From: Phialocephala subalpina
Lineage: Eukaryota > Ascomycota > Leotiomycetes > Helotiales > Mollisiaceae
Assembly: GCA_900073065.1 (NCBI GenBank)
Contig: FJOG01000027.1
Location: forward strand, 423,148 to 487,147
Direction: 5' to 3'
Length of the DNA stretch: 64,000 nucleotides
In this document: positions 1 through 12,289 of the stretch, piece by piece
Layout of the letters: every line of letters starts with the position of its first letter
Numbering within the stretch: position 1 is the first letter of the stretch
Notes under the pieces: generated by a model
Databases searched by the model: none
What the model was told of the DNA's origin: nothing
Seen by the model: the letters and a program-made list of their open reading frames with translations, nothing else
Translations under genes and position numbers: made by a program

Positions 1-2255
1 AACTCGGTGGTCTTAGCCTTGTACATATCGGAGACTTCCTTGGTGCAGTTGGACAGGTTGAGAATGGCCTTGGGAGCACCTTTGGCGCAGATGTAGTCGA
101 CGCCCTCATGAGTGTTGGTGACCTCAGCAGTGATACGCTTGGAGACAGGGTCGAAAGGAGTGAACTTGTTGGTCTTCCATCCTGAAGCGAGGATCTCCTT
201 GGCTCTTGGGTATCTCTTGAGAGTGAGAATTGTGACCTTATCGATGGGATCGAGAGACTTGACGTTGTGGGAGGAAGCGAGAGCAGCGACAGCCATCATC
301 CAGTTGACATCGACGCCCTCAGCCACGAATGGCTCACGGATCGAAAGTTGATTGGCGGTGAGCGTACCGGTCTTGTCGGAGCAGAGAACATCGACACCCT
401 GTTTCACAGATCGATTAGCGCACGTTCAGGAAGGCCGGTAAGGCTGTTGCATGTTGGAGCTCGTGGGGGAGGGACAAAGAGCAAGGGCAGCTGGAGCGAT
501 CCGATCTCCACTTCATGCACTGCATGTACGTAAGCAGCCCCATAGCTTAACGACAAACTTCCAAACAAAAGTTTGATGGCACTCGCAGTAGTCAATTAGA
601 ATACAGCATGAGCCTCGGATTTGGCATTCGACGATGAAATGCGCGGGCAATGCAGCGATTGGGTTCGTCGCCCGGATAAGCAGAGCAGTCCGCGAAGTGT
701 GTTGATTCGTTGATGATGCAAGCTTCTGCAGTGGGTCGGTCGCAACGCTATGTGCCGGCCACCACGACCACCACAAAAGCAAAAACAGTGAGGGGGAGGT
801 GCAGGATTGTGCTGGCGTGACTGGAAGGGGGGAAATGCAGTGACTGGGATGACTTACAGCGAGGGATTCAATCGCAGTGAGCTTCTGCACGATAGCCTTT
901 TCCTTGGCGAGATAAGCAGCACCGACAGCGAGGGTGGTGGTGGTGACGACTGGAAGACCGACGGGGACACCGACAATCAAGAGGATAAGAGCGTAATGGA
1001 GCAAGTTGAGAGAGCTGCGTTCGGGGGTAGCAAGTTGCAAGTGATGGAAGAAACCACCGATCCAGGCAGCGAGAATCCAGAAGACGACCAAGACCAAGAG
1101 AGACGTACCAATGGAGTTCATGATAGCCTTGAAATGGCCTTGATCTTTAGCTCCAGTGACGAGAGAGGCGGTGCGACCGACGAAAGACATCTTGGCAGAG
1201 TGGGTAACGATAGCATATGCCTTTCCACGCTTGCAACCAGTCGTGTAGTAGACAGCATCAGCGACGTACTTGTCGACAGCGAGAGACTCTCCAGTCATGG
1301 CAGATTGATCAATGGCGAGAATAGCATAGCCGGAGCCGTGCTTCTCGCCACCTATCTCATCCTCGTCCTTCTCGCCGGCAGATTCACCAGCTTGAGCTTC
1401 GAGTTCGCGGAGGTATTCTTGGTAACCGTTGGGGTTGTCGTAGGCAGAGATGATGCGGCAATCGGCAGGGCAGACTTGACCATCCTCGATGATGATCTGA
1501 AAACAATTAATTTTGACCAATTGAGAAAGGGGAAGTGAGTGCAACTTACAATATCACCGGGGACAAGCTCACGAGCCTTGATTTCTTGTTCTTGACCATC
1601 ACGAATAACAGTGGATCTCATGGCGATATCACCCTTGAGCGAGGCAACGACATCCGCAGCCTGCTTCTCCTGGTACCAACCGACGGTAGCGTTAAGCATA
1701 AGAATGCCAATAATGACACCAAAATCAATCCAGTCACGCAGACCAGCAGCGAGTAGGACAGCAAGTTCCATAACTGAAGAAGAAAATGTCAATTTGAGCT
1801 CAATTGACGCGACAAACACGTTTTGCAGCCATTGGATGCGGAGGTCAGCACTTACCATACAGAATGGGGCCAGTGAAGTACGACAAGAACTTGAGAAACA
1901 TGTTCTCCTTCTCAGTGGTCAACTCGTTCCAGCCGGTCTTCTTTCGTCGCATCTCGACATCGTGGGATGTCAAGCCCTGCTTCCAGTCGGTGTTCAACCA
2001 GTCTTCGGGAACCTCGAAGGTGGTTCCGCCCTGAGCGTTCTTTGGCTTCCCAAACTGGTACCACTTCTTCTTGGGGAGATCATCGTAAGTGGAGCCAGCG
2101 ACAGAGCTTCGTCGTCCGTCACGATAATTCGAAATATACTTGACGAGGTTGCCATATTCGCCAAGGTCGGCACTGTCGTCGCCGCCGAGGGTGTCGCGTC
2201 GAGCTTGCTCCTTCTCGACGTCGCCGTTTTCGATATCACCGTTGGGAGGTGCCAT
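1..2255 (-). CDS. Plasma-membrane H+-ATPase (P3A-type), 5' part only
   Basis: Proton-pumping P-type ATPase of the plasma membrane, which energises secondary transport. I read exons 2255-1856, 1773-1550, 1496-858 and 398-1, giving about 553 residues. The rest (nucleotide-binding domain end, TM5-10, C-terminal tail) lies beyond the left edge. Visible motifs are the cytosolic acidic N-terminus, TM1-2 (GPILYVMELAVLLAAGLRD spans the first splice), the actuator TGES motif, TM3-4 with the PVGLPVV segment, and the phosphorylation motif CSDKTGTLT at about residue 427. A charged insertion of roughly 40 residues rich in Glu, Asp and Gly sits before DQSAMTGES; it is absent from the classic Neurospora/yeast PMA1 form but resembles the second fungal PMA class. 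The start ATG follows a long leader and begins the conserved acidic tail. The third intron (857-399) is unusually long at 459 nt. Confidence 0.93.
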
Positions 2256-5200
2256 TGCGTCTCTTGGTACCGAAGAGTAGAGGGGAGATGAACCTGCTTC
2301 ACCAGCTGCTACACCTTTTCACCAGTGAACTTCGGAGAGGGGAAAGAGATTAAGAGGGAAGGATTGGGAGCGAGTGTTTTTGGGGGGGACGAAGGACTAA
2401 TATATGCTTCTCATTTCGGGCGATCAACATAGCTAGCTAGGGCGACATCGGTTTTGGCCACAACTCGAGCACCATGCCAGGCCACAGACCACCACCATCC
2501 ACGACGGGCTTGACTGCCAGACCAGAGTACAGTCAACGGCGTCATCCTCGCTCGGACTTGACGGCAGTCTCAGTGGTCTTGGGGCGCACTTGGACAGAAG
2601 GGGTGGGCACCGTGGGATTGCGATGAGGGATTTCCTCGAGCTTGCAGCCAGCCAGGACCAGAACCGAGTTTACCCTTGGTCTCTTCCCACATCGCGGGAG
2701 CTCCAAATCAAAACAATGATTAGAATTTTGGCGCGCGTGTTGGGGCACGTCAGCGCACCAGAGTGGCAGAAAGTACGGTACGGCGGACTGAGCTCTGGGC
2801 AGCTCTGGGCAGAGGTTCCTAGGGCGAGCCAGGATGCTAGCCATGTTTTCACTCTCCAGGCGGCATCCCTCGAACATGCCTCCATGTGAGTCCATCGACC
2901 AGCCCACGGCCGGCTCGACAGGCCAGAGCAGCAGCCTCGATACCCGTTCCTTGCTAGGCCAGGAGCTCGACTGGGTCCTGTCCACAGGCCTCGACAGGCT
3001 TCACCTTCCATGCTCAACCCCCATTTGCTCGTGCGGCAACAAACTTCAGAAGCTCAAAACCTGAGATGACGGTGAGACGGGGGGACGACTCGGACGAAGC
3101 TAGGGAACGACGCACGCACCGCCGAGCCATTGACGAATCGCAGCCCCAGGAGATTTATTACAGAACATTTTCTAGTCCATTGCCGCATCCACCATAGTGC
3201 CGCCTCAAGCTGTTGCCCACACGCTGCTGCAAAACACCTGCAAGATCCCTCACTTGTGGATGTTGGAATAATTGCGGTGGATAAACCGCCAGAATTGCGC
3301 ATCTTTCAATTGCGGCAGAAACCGAATTAGCTAACGGTTCAATCAATGCGTACTATTGGACGATGGAGCTCCCAAGTGGATTCTACGCACGATAGAGCAA
3401 CGGCCCTAAGCCCGCTCCAGCAAGGCCTCGGTCCTGCTCGGGGCTCCGTCGGTTCTGGCGGCACTATCTGTCGCCCTGCTTGCACAAACGTTGGGGGCTC
3501 CGTATCATTGCTCCATCCAAATTCCAAAGCAGCGACCGTGAAACGCCTAGAGTGGTCTAGCTGGAAACATTTTAAAATTTTGCTATCCGATAATATCGAT
3601 AATATCAACGAGAATCTCCAATGGCGATGGAGACTGGAGCTTTGGCCTTGGGATCTTGTCCACTTAGAATCACGGATTGCAACTGTTTGGAGAAACTACT
3701 CTCCGCGTTCAATGCAGAACGGCTGTTCTCCAATTCTCAATTTCGAATTCGAGCGCATGTTTGTTTTGTTTCCACGACCAAATCTCCATTTGTCTCCATC
3801 CTAACGCGAGTCAGCTAGACGAAGCCCACCTATCCACTCCAAAAGCTTAGCATGCCGATTGACGTTTGGAGCTAAGGCGTTCTAGCAGCCTCCCCTTGCC
3901 ATCTCGCCGCTTGAAGCTTTGCTGCACGGAGAGATTGTGCCGACTAGCTTCATTCGTCCCTTCTCCACTAGATAAGAACGAGCAATAATACGAAATTTCC
4001 GCTTGCTGCTTTTCCATGACAAGCAGCAATCAGTGCCGTTTTACTCGCTTGGCGAACCCCGGTCTCTCCGACCTTTATGCGGCGTTGCGCGACCAGGTTT
4101 GAGCTTTTGGATTTTCCCTTTTCTATGCGGGATTTTTGCAGTCATCACGTGCCTGATTGCTGCTGTTGAGGGCAGATCAGACCCTGCTCTCGCCGAAGAG
4201 AACTCCTGGTCGATGGATCTGGGGCACTTTTGGGGGTATGTTTCAAGACCGGGTAGGGACGGGAATAAACAATCTTGGCAGGTACAGGCCCTTCAAACAG
4301 TGATAGCGACGGCGAAGAGCGTTCTCGAAAACTTCAAAACATCAGATGCTGATAGGCTGAAATGTTGGTGATAGGATGTGAAGGGGGAGCGCGGGATGCA
4401 GCCGCTGAGATCAGATCCTGTTATGTCACAGACATTTGACTGTGGTTTGATGGCTTGTGGCTTGTGGCTTGGTGTGATTGGGGTTATATTTTGCTTTTTT
4501 GATACATGAGATAGCGGCTCCAGACAACGCCCAGAAGGAGCGCCATGTTTCATTCCCCGATCTGAAAATTTCTGATGTCGAGGCTTGACCTGGAGTACTC
4601 CAGCCTCGACTCCTGGAGCCCTGTAAAGCTTCTTCAAGTCAACGTGCACCCCCGTGAAAACATCTCCAGATAAGAAACGCACGTTGGGAAAATCTTCAGT
4701 TGAAACACAAAACTTTTCTCCTTGACACTGACAGGATAGATGAACGCGTTGTCATGTCAAAACGTTTTCATCCGGAATAAGAAAGGTGAATTCTCGAATG
4801 ATTCGAATGTGTTTGAGCGGCATTTAATATTTGTTCAATTGGGACTGGTTGCCATGAAATATTGAGGAAGAAATCGGAATCTACACCTCATCAGTTGCAT
4901 CTCAGACGTGCATCGAACATTTGCAAGTCATACAGCCGGCTTGGAAGACGCATATCTTTTCTTGGATGGAGATCTTACTCGAACGGCAGTTGACTATTTG
5001 CTTGGACGGCACTCAATTGTAACTCGCCTGTATTGGCAAACAAATATTGGAGTCTTGTCCCTGCTGATCTTTTCTTGGGGGTTGCGAATCCTCAATAGTC
5101 GTCGTCGCATCGAATTGACCGCTGCTGCCGCCTTGCTCATTCACCACATCACGGTCAAAATAGACACCGTTCACCGTGAATAGCTACATGAAGGTTACGA

Positions 5201-7179
5201 AGATCACGGAACTCACGGCCAGAAAAGCGGAAGCTACGGGTGTACTCAGCAAACAATATCCTGGTACCCTTACATGGGAATTGAGGGCTTTAAAATTTCT
5301 TCACACTCATCAATATCTGCATTCGCTTCTCGGCATCCAATATCCATCTCCAAAAACGGTATCAATTGCCTCAACTCTGGCGGTGAGAACAGTTCCTAAC
5401 TTGGAAATCTGTCACAAGATCGCTGTACGTTATCCGGATGCTTCAATGCCGGTGCAAGCGGGAGAATGTTCTTTCGTCCTTCCATTCTATTCTCAGTCCA
5501 CACACTCCATCATTATTGACCAGTAGGTAAAAGGCCTCATGTATGGACCAGGGAATAAATTCACGGCGATGCGGGTTTTGTCGCTGTAAGAGCAAACGCG
5601 AGATGGAGGAAAATCGGGATGCCGATTCCTACCGGTTTTTGATTCCGACGAATTGAAAGAGAGGTGCCCAGAAGCCGAATGAAGTCCAGATGCGCCTTGG
5701 GATCCGGGGACTTCCTTCCTGCGCGAGTTGAAAGCCTTTCTGCTTCAGAAAATTCGATCTTGAGTGGTGTCCAGAACGGGAAGGCCGAACGCTTGAATTT
5801 CAATTTGAATATGCAGACATGGGTTTAATTTGTTTCCTCTCGCTTATCGCCAAGCAGTTGCAGGACTGGGGTACGCGGAGAGAATTTTTCGGTTTTGAGG
5901 GAACATGCACAAGGTGAGGCGTTTGGTGGTTCAAGGCGACAAGGCGTTCGAGCCTGTGAACCAAATCAACCTGTGGCTGGAGAAAACTCTTCCCAAGCAC
6001 ATCTCGTTCATGACTGAAAACACAAGCCGTTGTAAACATCTGGGCATGTCTTGTGTACGAGTACGCTCGAGAAGATCAGCGACGAGGCCCGAGGAGTAAC
6101 ATTGGCATTCTTAATTTGTGAAATCCCGCATCTTCCCGTATACGGATCCCATTACCTTACTCATGATCACCGCAAAATCACGATAAATTGAACTGGATAC
6201 GATTAACCGATCGATACGATACGATGCAGTTCAAATAGATAAGCGAAACCAAAACAAAGACATCATGAGATTACTGTACAAGTACACGCCAAAAGCGGAT
6301 GCCCCAATCCATCAGGGCCGAATTGACAGCGGGACAGACTGGATCACGGATTCACGGCACAACAAGATAATCACAAAATATAAACCACACATCAACCACG
6401 ATTACGAAACCCTCAGCAGAGATTGCGAACCCTAACGGCAATTCCTTCACCAACGGCAAATTATTTTACGACCCTGTTTCTTTTGATGATGAGTCGCAGC
6501 TGAAGCAGTCTCACTTCAGTTTTGCTTTTGAGCTTGGCGGCGTTGAGATGAGGTATATAGGAGATCCGAGGCCCCTCTCATCAATCATCCCAACTTTTAA
6601 CAATTTCTGCCCTGCGATATATTTGCGAGGAGGCTCGTCTGGACTTGTGAACCTTGCGGATCTTGTGGTGGACCCTGGACTTCGGAAAGTGAGGGTACGG
6701 GCCGGCCTTTCCGTTGGTTTGGAGGATTTGGTGCGTTGTGCGTTTTGTTCATTTCCAGCGAGATTGTGAGGCTGAAGATCATCGAGTTTGTTGGCACGTT
6801 CTTCAATTATTTCATTTTAGAAATATTTGTTGTTCATGCGATGAGATTTTGAATTTTTACTTCATCGAAACATTGATTTGATCGAGTCCTCAGTTTTTGA
6901 ATGTTCTGACAGCAAGTATTTTCGTAGGTTTTGTTCCTCGCAATCTCATTCCTATTCTATCCCTCTCATCTGATAAGCGAAGTCGCCCCTTCTCGTTCCC
7001 TAGCTCTTTTCTCGCTCTCCCACTCTTCATATCAAGCAAACAACGTGATCTTCGGGCAACAGATTCCCTATCTACCTATCTGCACCCCCGACAGTTCAGT
7101 ATCAACACCATCAGCAAGCTGCTCTTGGCGGAAGTCGAGAAATCCCATATATAACAAATTCGTTGGACCTACCGCGAAA
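2256..7179. other. Long stretch without a supportable gene
   Basis: The first few hundred bases upstream of 2255 must hold the H+-ATPase promoter, and the last few hundred the promoter of the MFS gene at 7229. In between I find only short open frames with no family motif and no convincing splice series (for example 2590-2889, 3346-3804, 4908-5183, 5176-5526, 6548-6769). No tRNA-like fold, long repeat or transposase remnant was recognised. A short direct repeat of ctctgggcag lies near 2790-2815. Confidence 0.5.
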
Positions 7180-7242
7180 ATGGTGTTCCTTGCACGAGTA
7201 CGCTTTGATCAGGTGAAGGAACGACAAAATGACGGTCATTGA
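7180..7242 (+). promoter_or_regulatory. Upstream ORF overlapping the MFS start codon
   Basis: A 20-codon frame opens with ATG at 7180 in a good context (A at -3, G at +4). It ends at 7242, after the proposed main ATG at 7229 and in another frame. If it lies in the transcript, ribosomes would have to bypass it or reinitiate, so it could lower translation of the transporter. This is inference from sequence only, because the transcription start is unknown. Confidence 0.35.
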
Positions 7243-8958
7243 AGACAAGTCCGCGCCGGGCACATTGCAGCTCATTGATGAGAATGGAGAGATGCACGTC
7301 AAGCACTCCGATACTGGAGCAAAAGACATCGTCCTGGTTCCCGTGCCCTCTGGTTCGTTCCCCTCCTCCAAATCACGTGTCACGTCTAACAATTTCAAGA
7401 TGACCCAGAAGACCCCCTAAACTGGAGCTTCAAGCGAAAAATGCTCCAAACATCATGTGTAGTAATGTACACAGTAATGATGGTCTTCCCCTCCTCCGCC
7501 GTCTACAGCGTCACAACACCCATCTCAAAAGCCACCTCCCTAACTATCAACGACCTCGTTTCCGGCACCGGCGCCATGTTCCTCTTCTACGGCTGGGGCT
7601 GTATCGTCTGGCAAGCTTTCGCCCTCCAATACGGAAAACGTCCCGCATACCTAATCTCCATGATCGGCTCAATCGTTGTCACAGGCGTCACTCCATTATG
7701 CGTAACCAACGGTCCCTATCTCGCGACCAAGATCCTACAAGGATTTTTCGGCGCACCGGTAGAATCCCTTTGTGAGATATCTATGACTGATATCTGGTTT
7801 TCTCACGAAAGACCGTTGTTTTTGGCGGTTTATGGGTTGAGTTTGGCGTTTAGTGGGAAATTGGCGCCGGTTTTCGCGGCGTTTATTAATACCGGGATGG
7901 GGTGGAAGTGGACGTTGTGGTGGTGTGCTATTGGGATGGGGGTTAGTTTTGTTTATTGTTTCTTTTTGATGGAGGAGACGAATTATGATCGTCATTTGCC
8001 GACTTCGACTGTCAGCGCTGGGGCGAGTTCTGAGGAAGTTTCTGAGACGGCTGGGGATGAGAAGGTTGTCGAAGCAGGCGAGAAAACGATACCAGCGACT
8101 GATGCGCCTGTCGAAGCTGGACAAATCGCGTACCCGAGAAAGACGTATTGGCAGAAGCTCTCGGTGACAGGGGACAGGAAACGTCCGAATCGGCTGTTGG
8201 AGGTTATGTGGTCACCTTTCAAGTTCTTCACTATGCCTGTTGTTGTTTGGGCTGGGTTTATGTATGGATCTAATGGTCTTGTCTGGCCGGGCATCTTGAA
8301 TGCGACGGCTAGTCCGACGTATACCAAGGTGTACAAGTTCAACAGCAATGCTGTTGGATTTGCATACTTTGGAGCTTTCGTCGGTATGGTTCTTGGGGCA
8401 TTGTGGGTAGCAGCCGTGGGACCTCGTCTCGTGATGCGTCTTGCGAGGCGAAACCATGGAGTCGCGGAACCAGAACATATTCTCTGGCTGTTCCTTGCTT
8501 CGCTCGTCTGCGTTCCTTTCGCTATGCTTTTGTGGGGTCTCGGAGCAGCTGATCACATCCACGTATGTTCTCCTTCTCCCTTTCCAAATGCCATACTAAC
8601 AGTCTCCTAGTGGTTCGGCATGGTCTTCGCCCAATGCATCCTAGCCATCTCCTCCACCCTCTGCCTCTCGACATCGATCCAATACGCTACTTCCGCCTAT
8701 AGAGATATGGGAGGAGAGTTGATCACGACGATCATCCTCATCCGTAACACCCTGTCATTCGCCATCAACTACGGTATCACACCTTGGATCAACGCGGAGG
8801 GGCAGAGGAACACATTTATTACGGTGGCAGTTATTGCGTTGGTTTGTAATGCGACGATGTTTCCGGCTATTATCTGGGGGAAGAAGTTGAGGATGAAATC
8901 CGCGGATAGGTATTGGAAGTGGGTTGCTAGTGCGAGGGCGAAGGGACTGAGTCATTAG
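7229..8958 (+). CDS. MFS transporter, DHA1/multidrug-type
   Basis: Twelve-helix major facilitator of the fungal drug/polyamine H+ antiporter type in the plasma membrane; the substrate is not deducible. Exons are 7229-7352, 7400-8562 and 8611-8958 (544 residues), with introns of 47 and 48 nt. The family hallmark DDPEDPLNWSFKRK spans the first splice and precedes TM1. The loop after TM2 reads QYGKRPAYLIS, a form of the MFS RxGRR motif. A hydrophilic central loop of about 70 residues rich in Glu, Ala and Thr separates the two six-helix halves. The last exon carries the final helices and ends with a short basic tail. The ATG at 7229 gives the short acidic N-terminus usual for the family, although an overlapping ATG at 7180 has the stronger context. 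Confidence 0.93.
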
Positions 8959-9324
8959 AGCCAGGAATAAGTGAGGCGAATATTGGTCGTCTTGTATAAA
9001 TGTGGAAGATACTTGCTTGACAGTAAGGACGAGACAATGAAATAAGTTTGCGATTCGAGTTTGGTCTTGACCCGAGTCGTGTGCAATCTACTGTACTTAA
9101 GTTGAACAATGCCACTCCTGAACTTCCAGCTTCTCAAATAATTGCAAACTTCAACATCTTACATGCTCTGCATCATCTACTTCTATTCGCAGCTCCCTAG
9201 ACAGACTCTCATCCTTCACTTCAATATCTACAGTACTAGACAATAAGTCTGTGCGGTTGAAGCTTTGACCAGAAAATATCAAAGAAATCTATTCGACTTA
9301 TTATTACACAAAACAACCATTCTA
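8959..9324. other. Intergenic: 3' flank of the MFS gene
   Basis: No gene seen. The segment separates the MFS stop codon from the transposon relic and should hold the transporter's 3' UTR. It is AT-richer than the neighbouring coding DNA. Confidence 0.4.
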
Positions 9325-10806
9325 ACAGCTGTCCCCTTGATTTTTGAAGTAGATTGATAAGAAATAACAATTGCATCTTCCCCTTAAGACAAAATCCACC
9401 CTAGCTACCTTAGTACTTCGTATGCCAGCCCTTTGCCTCAATGCAAGCCTTAATCCTATCAGGCATACTCTCCACCAAAGACTCAAAAAAAGAGTCAGGA
9501 ATAGCAAGCCAAGCAGCCTTCAAAGCTTCTTCCAAAGCCTTCCTATCCTCTTCTGATTCCCCCTTAGTATTCATAACTTCAGGGAACATCTTTTGGACTC
9601 GTTTTTCGAGTTCCCACCAAGCGTGTTCAATGGGGTTGAGATCCGGGGAGTAAGGAGGCCAATCAGTCGTATCTATGCCGTTTTCCTCGAACCATTCTTT
9701 GACTTTTTTGGCAGTATGGATAAGGGCGTTATCTTGCATGAAAATAAGCTCGTCGTAGTAGTACTCGAGGAGTCGGTGTTCCAATACTTGGATGTATGAG
9801 TCGGCAGTATACCCATACTTCTTAGACTCGAAGTCACGCTCCAAAATGAATAGAGGACACCTCTCTCCATTGCCCCAAAAGGCTGCCCAAACCATCACTC
9901 TCATCTGCTTTCCATTCTTGTATGTTGTGACCATCTGCGGCTTCCATTTATCGGCTAGAGTCCCCCATACCCATTCTTGCTCCACACCTTTACCCCGCTC
10001 TGCAGAACACTCATCACTCCACATGTATTAACGCCATTTATCAACGGTCCAATGCTCCCTAACTCGGCACCAAAGAAGCCTGTCAGCAGCTACAGCTACT
10101 ATCAATTCAGGCCTCTTTTTAGCACGCCAGTGCTTGAGCCTATGGCGACGTGCTAAGTTCTTGATGTAGGTATTGCTCATTGTGAGGCCTGTATCTTCTC
10201 GGCGGTGCTAAAAGGTTTTTTTGGGGTATTTTCGGAGGTCTTGCAGCATTGTTCGCTGGTCTCGTTCGTTGTAAATCGGAGGACGGCCTTTTCGAGGTAA
10301 AGAAGCGCCGTTGGTTCTTAATATTTCGAGTGCAAGTGTACCGCGTATAGTGCTCTCGCCGCGCTTCATCGCGTCGGCGATTTTAGCTTAAGACATGCCG
10401 GCCAAAGCGGCGCCCTCGATCCTTCCCCTTTCATAAGGAGTTAGTTCGTAACCTCGAAAGCGCCGATTGCCATCGGTTTAGCGCAAAGGAGTGCGTTGTG
10501 GTGGTATAATGGTAGTTTAAAGAGGAAGGAGTGATGGAGGAAAGCGCGAATTTTCGCGATTTTAACCAAAAAACGCACAGACTTAAAACCCGTGACTGTA
10601 CAGTCTCGCCAAGCAGCCGAGTTGATCCCTCTATTCCGAAAGTGAAGATACAAACCCCAAATTCGAGACAGAGCAATAAGCCCATTTCGCAATAGATACA
10701 AAGCTGCTTTATCAAATTAAGAACACCGCTTGAGTTTGAAAGTTCCCTCTCCTTCGAGCATAAGTCCCTTGCTGCTTTCGCATCCTCCCGTTTAGTGTTC
10801 AGCTGT
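9325..10806 (-). mobile_element. Inactivated Tc1-type DNA transposon
   Basis: The element contains a decayed Tc1/mariner transposase (separate entry). The proposed ends are weak: both lie next to a TA dinucleotide (9323-9324 and 10807-10808), as expected for Tc1 target duplication, and start with ACAGCTG. That string is palindromic and only about 7-8 bp match, so the true terminal inverted repeats may lie elsewhere. The span of about 1.5 kb is a normal Tc1 size. Confidence 0.55.
9410..10485 (-). pseudogene. Tc1-family DD34E transposase with three in-frame stops
   Basis: Reading the minus strand from about 10485 to 9410 in a single frame gives a nearly complete transposase. It has an N-terminal helix-turn-helix region (YELTPYERGRIEGAALAG), a second HTH ending in RKGRPP, and a DDE domain. 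The catalytic residues are visible: Asp in WSDE, Asp in FMQDNA and Glu in NPIEHAW, with exactly 34 residues between the last two, so this is DD34E. The frame is broken by stops at 10388-10390 (TAA), 10208-10210 (TAG) and 10028-10030 (TAA). All three fall where related transposases could carry Gln, so each could be a CAA/CAG to TAA/TAG change, the CpA-to-TpA type expected from RIP. No good ATG was found at the 5' end. Confidence 0.85.
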
Positions 10807-12289
10807 TAAACGGTAAGCTAGCTGCACCAACCCACTTGACACTTTCGCGCCTTAGCCCTACGATATCAACCACTTCAACCGGTCTTGAGGACTACATCAC
10901 ATCGTTCACGGTCATGATGTGATGGGGCCCAGGAAATGACGGCAATACAAGGATTATGATGAGATGTTCCTGAATTGTACCTTGCCACTACAACATTAAG
11001 CTCAGGAACATGGCCGGAACAGGATAGGATTTAGGAACTCGTGCAGACGTCAGAAGGAATCTAGAAGGCGCCATAGAACCTTTAGAAGCGGGAGAGAACG
11101 GTAGAAGGGATATGGATGACACGAAGAATATTTCTGGAAGCTCTAGAAGACGTCAAGAAAGATTCGAGAATGAGTGGAGAGAAGGTGACGATATAAATTC
11201 CTAGGCATGACAACTTAATTCATGTTCTGTTGCATATCGACGATTATCCCGCTCCCCAGATCTCGATGACAGGATATATGTTCATCATCGTCATTACTTA
11301 GCTTGCTCGAAATCAGACCTTTTGTTGCACATCGAGCCGGATGCATTGGCAATTACTTCCTCGCAAACTCGAGGATGGTGACTTCTCTTCGTTGTGTTTG
11401 CTTGAAATTGCTTCCAGGAGAACTCTGGCAGCACGCGTTGGACTGAACGTTGTGGCGCATAGATGCATCCGGCTCAACGACATGATGCAACGAAGATACC
11501 AAAATGCAGGAACAGGCTTGAAGTCATCGAGCTTTCGGAAAACGGCAACTCGCGCCCAGGTACGATCGAGACCGGGTCCCTAGTGATCCAAATAGGTGGG
11601 CAAAAGCGAGGCTGACGATGAAATCACAGCCTTAAAAGCACCAAGTGCTGCTCCACGGAAGAAGACACACGTCAACAGTATGTCCGGGCCCCCTTCGCTA
11701 TATCCGTAAAGGCGAGGTCTTAGACGAGCCGCACCACCAAGAAGTTGCTATGCACTTGTCATCACGAACTCCGGTGCACGATTTGAGGGATTTTGTGGAA
11801 GCTCCCAAAGACCATGATCTAGATTCCGGAAGTTCAAATTCCATCATGTAAAGTGGCAATACCAAGCTGATATGATCGCAGATGAGATGCCGGCGACGTT
11901 GAGGTCATCAGTCTGCGACCACAATGAGATGTTGTCTCTGCGAGAAATAAATCGCGCAGATGAAGTCACCAAGATGACCTGAACGACTTCGCTCTGTAAA
12001 ATACGTATTCTCTTCTGAGTGTCAGTTGGTGGTGCCACCTGCTCGAGAGGGGTTGAGAGAAGCCTGCCTATCTCGTCGCCGCCAGTGCATTGAGCGATAA
12101 GTCAGACAACTTGATCTGTGATTTGACCTGGAAGCAAGAGCTCGAAGTTCGAAGCTCGAAGCTCGAATGTGTTGTTTGGGGATATTGGAATATGCTGTAA
12201 CTGCGATCGTTGTATTGGACATATCCTGTTTGGTCTTCTGGAGAATTCGTGATCATATCCGATGGGTTGTCCAAGACTCGGAAAGTAGC
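10807..12289. other. Gene-free stretch, possibly repeat-derived
   Basis: No convincing coding series. From about 10890 to 11260 the DNA is purine-rich with many GAAG/TAGAAG runs and a TATAAATT box at about 11193, a texture that recalls a solo LTR. I could not define matching ends or a target duplication. A small inverted repeat (CATCACATC / GATGTGATG) lies at about 10893-10922. Confidence 0.3.

Noticed and set aside
807..1538. 243-codon open frame on the plus strand
   Set aside because: It lies antisense to the conserved H+-ATPase exon and has no motif; it is a shadow frame.
1611..2291. 226-codon plus-strand frame
   Set aside because: Antisense to H+-ATPase exons 1-2; no family features.
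9325..10806. Firm terminal inverted repeats for the Tc1 element
   Set aside because: The matching string ACAGCTG is a palindrome and only about 7-8 bp long, so it proves little; kept only as a proposed boundary.
10890..11260. Solo LTR
   Set aside because: The texture and TATA-like box are suggestive, but no TG...CA ends or target duplication could be defined.
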